Positions 14,512 to 17,965 of a DNA stretch of 17,965 bases are shown one piece after another. The position numbers and the translations under genes were made by a program. A model generated the notes under the pieces. It did no database searches and was not told the DNA's origin. It saw only the letters and a list, made by a program, of their open reading frames with translations. This stretch comes from Opitutaceae bacterium (GTDB lineage Bacteria > Verrucomicrobiota > Verrucomicrobiia > Opitutales > Opitutaceae). The stretch lies in contig RGAX01000037.1 in NCBI GenBank assembly GCA_009919985.1, forward strand, positions 1 through 17,965. Reading direction: 5' to 3'. How positions within the stretch are numbered: position 1 is the stretch's first letter; each line of letters opens with the position of its first letter.

Positions 14512-15456
14512 TTAACGTTTTAGAAACCGCGCGATCTCTTTCTCTGTCGGCATCGACGGAGCGGTGCCAAATTTCGTAACGGAGAGCGCGGCGACCGCGT
14601 TGCCGAAACGGGCGGCAGCGAGTAGATCGCCGTTGAATTTCACGAGTCCCGCCGCAAAGCCGCCACAAAACGCGTCGCCTGCGCCCGTGGTGTCCACGAC
14701 GTTGACGCGGTGCGACGGAATCAACGTCGGGCCATCGGGGCGCGAGACGAAAACGCCTTTGGCGCCGAGCGTGATGAGGACATGCGTCACGCCTAGCGAG
14801 CGACACAACGCGTGAAGTTTTGCGGAAGGCAGCGCAGCGACGCTCGCGGCGGAAATTTTTTTCGCACCGCGTGCGGCTCCGAGATTTATCAGCGCCGCGA
14901 ATTCGGATTCGTTGGGAATGAGAATATCGACGTGGCGGAGCAACGCGGGGTCGAAGTCGGTGCGCATCGGGGCGGGGTTGTGGATCGTGACAGCGCCGGC
15001 GCGGCGGGCAGCTCTAAGAACGGCGGCGACAGTGCGGAGATCGTTTTCGTGTTGGGTGACGACGACGAGCGCGGAGCGGAGCGCGGCGACGGGCACATCG
15101 GTGGGGCGCAGCGCGGCGTTGGCGCCGAGGGCGACGATGATTTCGTTTTGTCCGGAGGCGTTGACCAAGATCGCGGCGGTGCCAGTGGCGTGCGGCGGTT
15201 TTTCGACGAAGCGTGCGGCGATGCCTTCGGTGCGGTAAAATTTCTTGGCTTCGGCGGCGAAGGCGTCACGACCTACCGCGCCGATGAAGAGCGTGCTTGA
15301 TCCAGCGCGGCCGGCGGCGACGGCTTGGTTAGAGCCTTTGCCGCCGGGACCGGTGACAAACGTGCCTACGACGGTTTCGCCGGCTTGAGGAAATGCGGCG
15401 CATTTCCAGGTCAGATCTTGGACGAAGCTACCGACGACGACGACTTGGGGTTGCAT
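14512..15456 (-). CDS. ribokinase-family (PfkB) sugar kinase, possibly deoxyribokinase
   Basis: This 314-residue protein has the two PfkB signatures. The N-terminal one is GPGGKGSNQAVAAGRAG at residues 36-52. The C-terminal one is DTTGAGDAFCGGFAAGLVKF, with the anion hole GAG at 258-260 and catalytic base D261. Also visible are PNESEFAAL (residues 181-189) and the monovalent-cation/adenine region at the end (NAVAALSVTKFGTAPSMP). Length and motif order match ribokinase, which makes ribose 5-phosphate from ribose and ATP; close relatives phosphorylate 2-deoxyribose. Facing the deoC operon end-to-end (25-base gap), it could supply deoxyribose 5-phosphate to DeoC. That is inference, as specificity residues cannot be judged here. 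It lies downstream of the AbgT transporter gene, 101 bases away with a hairpin between them, so it may have its own promoter. Confidence 0.9.
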   Translation of the reverse strand: MQPQVVVVGSFVQDLTWKCAAFPQAGETVVGTFVTGPGGKGSNQAVAAGRAGSSTLFIGAVGRDAFAAEAKKFYRTEGIAARFVEKPPHATGTAAILVNASGQNEIIVALGANAALRPTDVPVAALRSALVVVTQHENDLRTVAAVLRAARRAGAVTIHNPAPMRTDFDPALLRHVDILIPNESEFAALINLGAARGAKKISAASVAALPSAKLHALCRSLGVTHVLITLGAKGVFVSRPDGPTLIPSHRVNVVDTTGAGDAFCGGFAAGLVKFNGDLLAAARFGNAVAALSVTKFGTAPSMPTEKEIARFLKR

Positions 15457-15494
15457 TTATTAAACCTAGTTCCTGCAGCGACGCTGACAAGCCG

Positions 15495-15514
15495 CCCGCG
15501 GGATTTTTCGCGGG
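15495..15514. terminator. hairpin between transporter and kinase genes
   Basis: CCCGCG (15495-15500) pairs with CGCGGG (15509-15514) around an 8-base A/T-rich loop. It lies after the transporter stop codon, on the way to the kinase start at 15456. No T run follows on the minus strand, so termination would be partial at best. Confidence 0.35.
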
Positions 15515-15537
15515 TCGTATCCTTGCTAATAATCGCT

Positions 15538-15548
15538 GGGTCAGACCC
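15538..15548. promoter_or_regulatory. short palindrome GGGTC-A-GACCC, possible operator
   Basis: An 11-base perfect palindrome with a one-base centre sits about 80 bases upstream of the kinase ATG and just past the transporter stop. It is too tight to fold as a hairpin loop, so a dimeric regulator site is the more natural reading. No regulator gene is nearby, and an 11-base palindrome can occur by chance. Confidence 0.2.
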
Positions 15549-15557
15549 GAGCCGACT

Positions 15558-17087
15558 TTAAGGAATCGACAAAAATAATGGTGCGCCCGGGCCGACGGGC
15601 CAGCCGAGGAGCACCCACGTGACGAGCAGCAGCGACCAACTCAGCAAAAACGATAGGGTGTAAGGCAACATGGTCGCGGTCATGGTGCCGATGCCGGCCC
15701 GCGGTTCGTAGCGTTGGACGAACATCAGCACGAGGGCGAAGTTAGACATCAGTGGTGTGATGATGTTGGTGCAGCTATCGCCGACCCGATAGGCGGCTTG
15801 GGTCAGTTCGGGCGAGTACCCGAGCAGCATGAACATCGGGACGAACACGGGCGCGAGAATGGCCCATTTGCCCGCAGCGGAGCCGATCATCAAATCGATG
15901 CTCGAGGTAAGTAAAACGAGGCCGATGAGCAACGGTACTGGACCGAGGTTGAGACTGCGCAAGACATCCGCGCCGTTGACGGCCAGAACGACGCCTAGAT
16001 TCGTCCAGTTAAAAAGATTCACGAACTGCGAGATGAAGAAAATCACCACAAGATAGCCGGCGACGACTTCCATATTTTTTTGCATGCCTTCATAAATAGT
16101 GCGATCAGATCGGATGGTGCCCGCCGCGATTCCGTACATGACGCCAGGAATTAGGCCCACTAGAAAAATAAAAAACACCAAGCCTTTAACGAAGTATGAA
16201 CCGATGAATCCGGGCTTGGCCGGATCTTGCAGGAAGCTGCCCTGAGGCAGCAGGCCCGCGATAACAAAAGTGATGAGTAGGAGAAGCCCGGCGCTGGCCC
16301 AACGCAGGCCGCGATGTTCGGCGGGGCTGAGGGCTACTAGAGGTTCGGGTGGCACGTTGCCTTGATAGCGGCCGAGGCGCGGCTCGACGATGCGTTCTGT
16401 GACAATTGAGGCGACAGCGGTGATGAGAAAGACCGACGCGCCGAGGAAAAAATAATTGGCCATCGGGGTGACCGTGTAGCTGGGATTGATGATCCGAGCG
16501 GCTTCTTGGGTAAGGCCTGCTATGATCACATCGGTGGGCGAGATGAGAAGGTTGGCAGCGAAACCACCGGAGACACCGGCAAAGGCCGCGGCGATACCAG
16601 CCAGTGGATGCCGTCCCACTGTAAGAAAAAGCGCGGCGCTCATCGGCAGGAGCAGTACGTATCCGATGTCGCCGGCCGTGTGGGACATGGCGCCAGAGAA
16701 GACGACGATCCACGTCAGTAGACGGCGTGGAGTCGCATGAACAATTAAGCGCAGCACCGCGCTGAGCAACCCGCTGTGCTCCGCGATGGAAAGTCCCAGC
16801 AGGCAGACGAGCACGGAGCCTAAAGCAGCAAAATTGATAAAGTTAGGCAGGAGTCCTAGAATGATGCGTTGCAGTCCTTCGACGGAGAGCAGGTTGGTGA
16901 CTGCGATGACCTTGTGGGTGACAGGATTTTGAACTGAGACGCTGAGTTGGTGGCACAACCATGATGCGAAAACCACGAGTATGCTTAGGATTACGAAGAG
17001 AGAGGCGGGGTGGGGCAGCGCGTTGCCAACGCGCTCGATGCGGTTGAGCAAGCGTTGAAACCAAGTGGCAGGAGCAAGCGTGGTCAT
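15558..17087 (-). CDS. AbgT-family transporter
   Basis: This 509-residue protein has about a dozen hydrophobic segments. Family-type signatures are ERVGNALPHPASLFVILSIL at the N-terminus, SHTAGDIGYVLLLPMSAALF, AGVSGGFAANLLISPTDVII, SSIDLMIGSAAGKWAILAPV and YRVGDSCTNIITPLMSNFAL. The AbgT family includes the E. coli p-aminobenzoyl-glutamate importer and Neisseria MtrF; some members export sulfonamides or antimetabolites. It sits in the inner membrane and is driven by ion gradients. The start codon overlaps the stop codon of the upstream N-formylglutamate amidohydrolase gene as ATGA, so the two are translationally coupled. This suggests that an amino-acyl or glutamate-containing amide is carried and then hydrolysed. 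Which compound is not visible. Confidence 0.92.
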   Translation of the reverse strand: MTTLAPATWFQRLLNRIERVGNALPHPASLFVILSILVVFASWLCHQLSVSVQNPVTHKVIAVTNLLSVEGLQRIILGLLPNFINFAALGSVLVCLLGLSIAEHSGLLSAVLRLIVHATPRRLLTWIVVFSGAMSHTAGDIGYVLLLPMSAALFLTVGRHPLAGIAAAFAGVSGGFAANLLISPTDVIIAGLTQEAARIINPSYTVTPMANYFFLGASVFLITAVASIVTERIVEPRLGRYQGNVPPEPLVALSPAEHRGLRWASAGLLLLITFVIAGLLPQGSFLQDPAKPGFIGSYFVKGLVFFIFLVGLIPGVMYGIAAGTIRSDRTIYEGMQKNMEVVAGYLVVIFFISQFVNLFNWTNLGVVLAVNGADVLRSLNLGPVPLLIGLVLLTSSIDLMIGSAAGKWAILAPVFVPMFMLLGYSPELTQAAYRVGDSCTNIITPLMSNFALVLMFVQRYEPRAGIGTMTATMLPYTLSFLLSWSLLLVTWVLLGWPVGPGAPLFLSIP

Positions 17088-17956
17088 TTGGAGGTGGTAG
17101 ATAACGAACGGGTGTAACTACAGAAATCTTGGGTGATGACGGCGAGGGTGGCGCGTAGGGTGTTGAAATCTAGGCTTCGGGCGCCTACGGCTTCGTTGAG
17201 GTAGAGCGCGCGGTTCAGTTCAATTTGCACGCTGTGACGACCGCGCGCGGGCTGGCCGAAAGTGCCGATGAGATCGCCGCCACGGTAAGGATCGTTAATT
17301 TTTACGCTGAGGCCGGCGGCGCTGAAACGTTTGGCGAGCCAGTTTGTAATCGCAGGATTGGTGGTGGTGCCAAGGCGATCACTCACTACTACATCAGGGC
17401 GTGGGGTGCCGCCGTCGACGTTCATCTCGTTACCCCGTGATTTCATGGAGTGGAGATTCAGATGATACGCAACCTGATGGCGCGCGTGGATCGTTTCGAG
17501 CGCGGTAGCGAGGGCCGCGCGATAAGGGCGGTAGTGGCGCGTTATGCGCAGCTCAACGGCGGCGACGCTGAGCGGGTGGGTTTCCATCGGGATGCCCGGT
17601 AAGGCGAGACGGCGAATGAGGCCCATGCCGCGGCGACTGTAATCGGTCGGCCCGAGCGAGCCCGGCCAGGGAGCGTCGAGGAGCGCGGGGTCGAGGTCGG
17701 TTTCTGCGCGGTTGGTGTCGATGTAGGCGCGCGGAAATGTAGCGGCGAGGAGCGTAGCGCCCGCGTCCGGGGCATCACTCCAGAGCTCGTCGACGAACAA
17801 ATCGCACGACGTGAGAATCGCCGCTCGCGGAGCGGCGGGTTGAAAATCAGCCGGCCAATCGAAACCACTGTGGGGCGAATCCAACAGCACCGGCGCGGCG
17901 ATCGCGCTCGCCTGGGGTGCTTTTAGGATAAACGAAGGCGCGACGGATGGAATCAT
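17084..17956 (-). CDS. N-formylglutamate amidohydrolase family protein
   Basis: This 290-residue protein has the family's motifs: LLDSPHSGFDWPADF near residues 24-38, FPRAYIDTNRAETDLDPALL near 74-93, AYHLNLHSMKSRG near 163-175, and HSVQIELNRALYLNE near 241-255. The histidines and glutamate in SPHSG, NLHSM and IELNR are likely zinc and catalytic positions. Family members such as HutG-type enzymes hydrolyse N-formyl-L-glutamate to glutamate and formate in histidine degradation. No other hut genes are in the window, so the true substrate may be a different N-acyl amino acid. It is first in a minus-strand pair with the AbgT transporter, overlapping it by four bases. Only nine bases upstream are visible, so the promoter is outside the window. 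Confidence 0.88.
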   Translation of the reverse strand: MIPSVAPSFILKAPQASAIAAPVLLDSPHSGFDWPADFQPAAPRAAILTSCDLFVDELWSDAPDAGATLLAATFPRAYIDTNRAETDLDPALLDAPWPGSLGPTDYSRRGMGLIRRLALPGIPMETHPLSVAAVELRITRHYRPYRAALATALETIHARHQVAYHLNLHSMKSRGNEMNVDGGTPRPDVVVSDRLGTTTNPAITNWLAKRFSAAGLSVKINDPYRGGDLIGTFGQPARGRHSVQIELNRALYLNEAVGARSLDFNTLRATLAVITQDFCSYTRSLSTTSK

Positions 17957-17965
17957 ACGAAGCGG

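Noticed and set aside
1..17965. CRISPR arrays, tRNA or rRNA genes, insertion sequences, integrases.
   Set aside because: No regularly spaced repeats, cloverleaf-like sequence, transposase motif or rRNA-like conserved stretch was seen on either strand.

Overview
The window reads as part of a GC-rich chromosome of a Verrucomicrobiota bacterium, most likely an Opitutaceae-type soil or aquatic glycan degrader. This is inferred from family content, not from a marker gene. The clues are a large TonB-dependent receptor with an N-terminal carboxypeptidase-regulatory-like domain, Tat-exported Gfo/Idh/MocA oxidoreductase and metallo-beta-lactamase proteins, an exported sulfatase, a TMTC-type membrane TPR protein, and start codons mostly lacking a Shine-Dalgarno sequence. 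No rRNA, tRNA, CRISPR array, insertion sequence or integrase was seen.

Layout, left to right. 1-397: N-terminal part of a DEAD/DEAH-type helicase on the minus strand, running off the edge. 542-661: possible membrane microprotein. 765-1160 (-): stand-alone TonB C-terminal-domain protein. 1593-2537 (+): Tat-exported metallo-beta-lactamase-fold hydrolase. 2615-2872 (+): small LapA-like membrane protein. 2876-3613 (-): SpoU/TrmH RNA methyltransferase. 3683-5282 (+): TMTC-like multi-pass membrane/TPR protein, frameshifted near 5010. 5340-8435 (-): TonB-dependent receptor. 8626-9948 (+): Gfo/Idh/MocA oxidoreductase. 10012-12144 (+): sulfatase lacking its C-terminal part, joined in frame to a complete deoxyribose-phosphate aldolase (DeoC). 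12172-13698 (+): aldehyde dehydrogenase split by a 51-bp internal inversion. 13714-14486 (+): second, shorter ALDH-like partner with an internal deletion. 14512-15456 (-): ribokinase-family sugar kinase. 15558-17087 (-): AbgT-family transporter. 17084-17956 (-): N-formylglutamate amidohydrolase family protein.

Two metabolic themes meet. The receptor, the oxidoreductase and the sulfatase look like uptake and processing of a (sulfated) glycan. DeoC, the two ALDHs and the kinase look like deoxyribose or deoxynucleoside breakdown: the kinase makes deoxyribose 5-phosphate, DeoC cleaves it to glyceraldehyde 3-phosphate and acetaldehyde, and the ALDH oxidises the aldehyde.

The standout observation is in the first ALDH. 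Bases 12887-12937 lie between perfect 9-bp inverted repeats (12878-12886 and 12938-12946), and their reverse complement encodes exactly the missing conserved ALDH residues. Flipping the segment removes the stop at 12889-12891 and restores one 508-residue open reading frame. It is either a tiny intragenic invertible switch caught OFF, a fixed micro-inversion, or an amplification/assembly artefact. Two other rearrangements (the sulfatase-DeoC junction and the deletion in the second ALDH) lie within about 3.2 kb, so read-level evidence decides between these.
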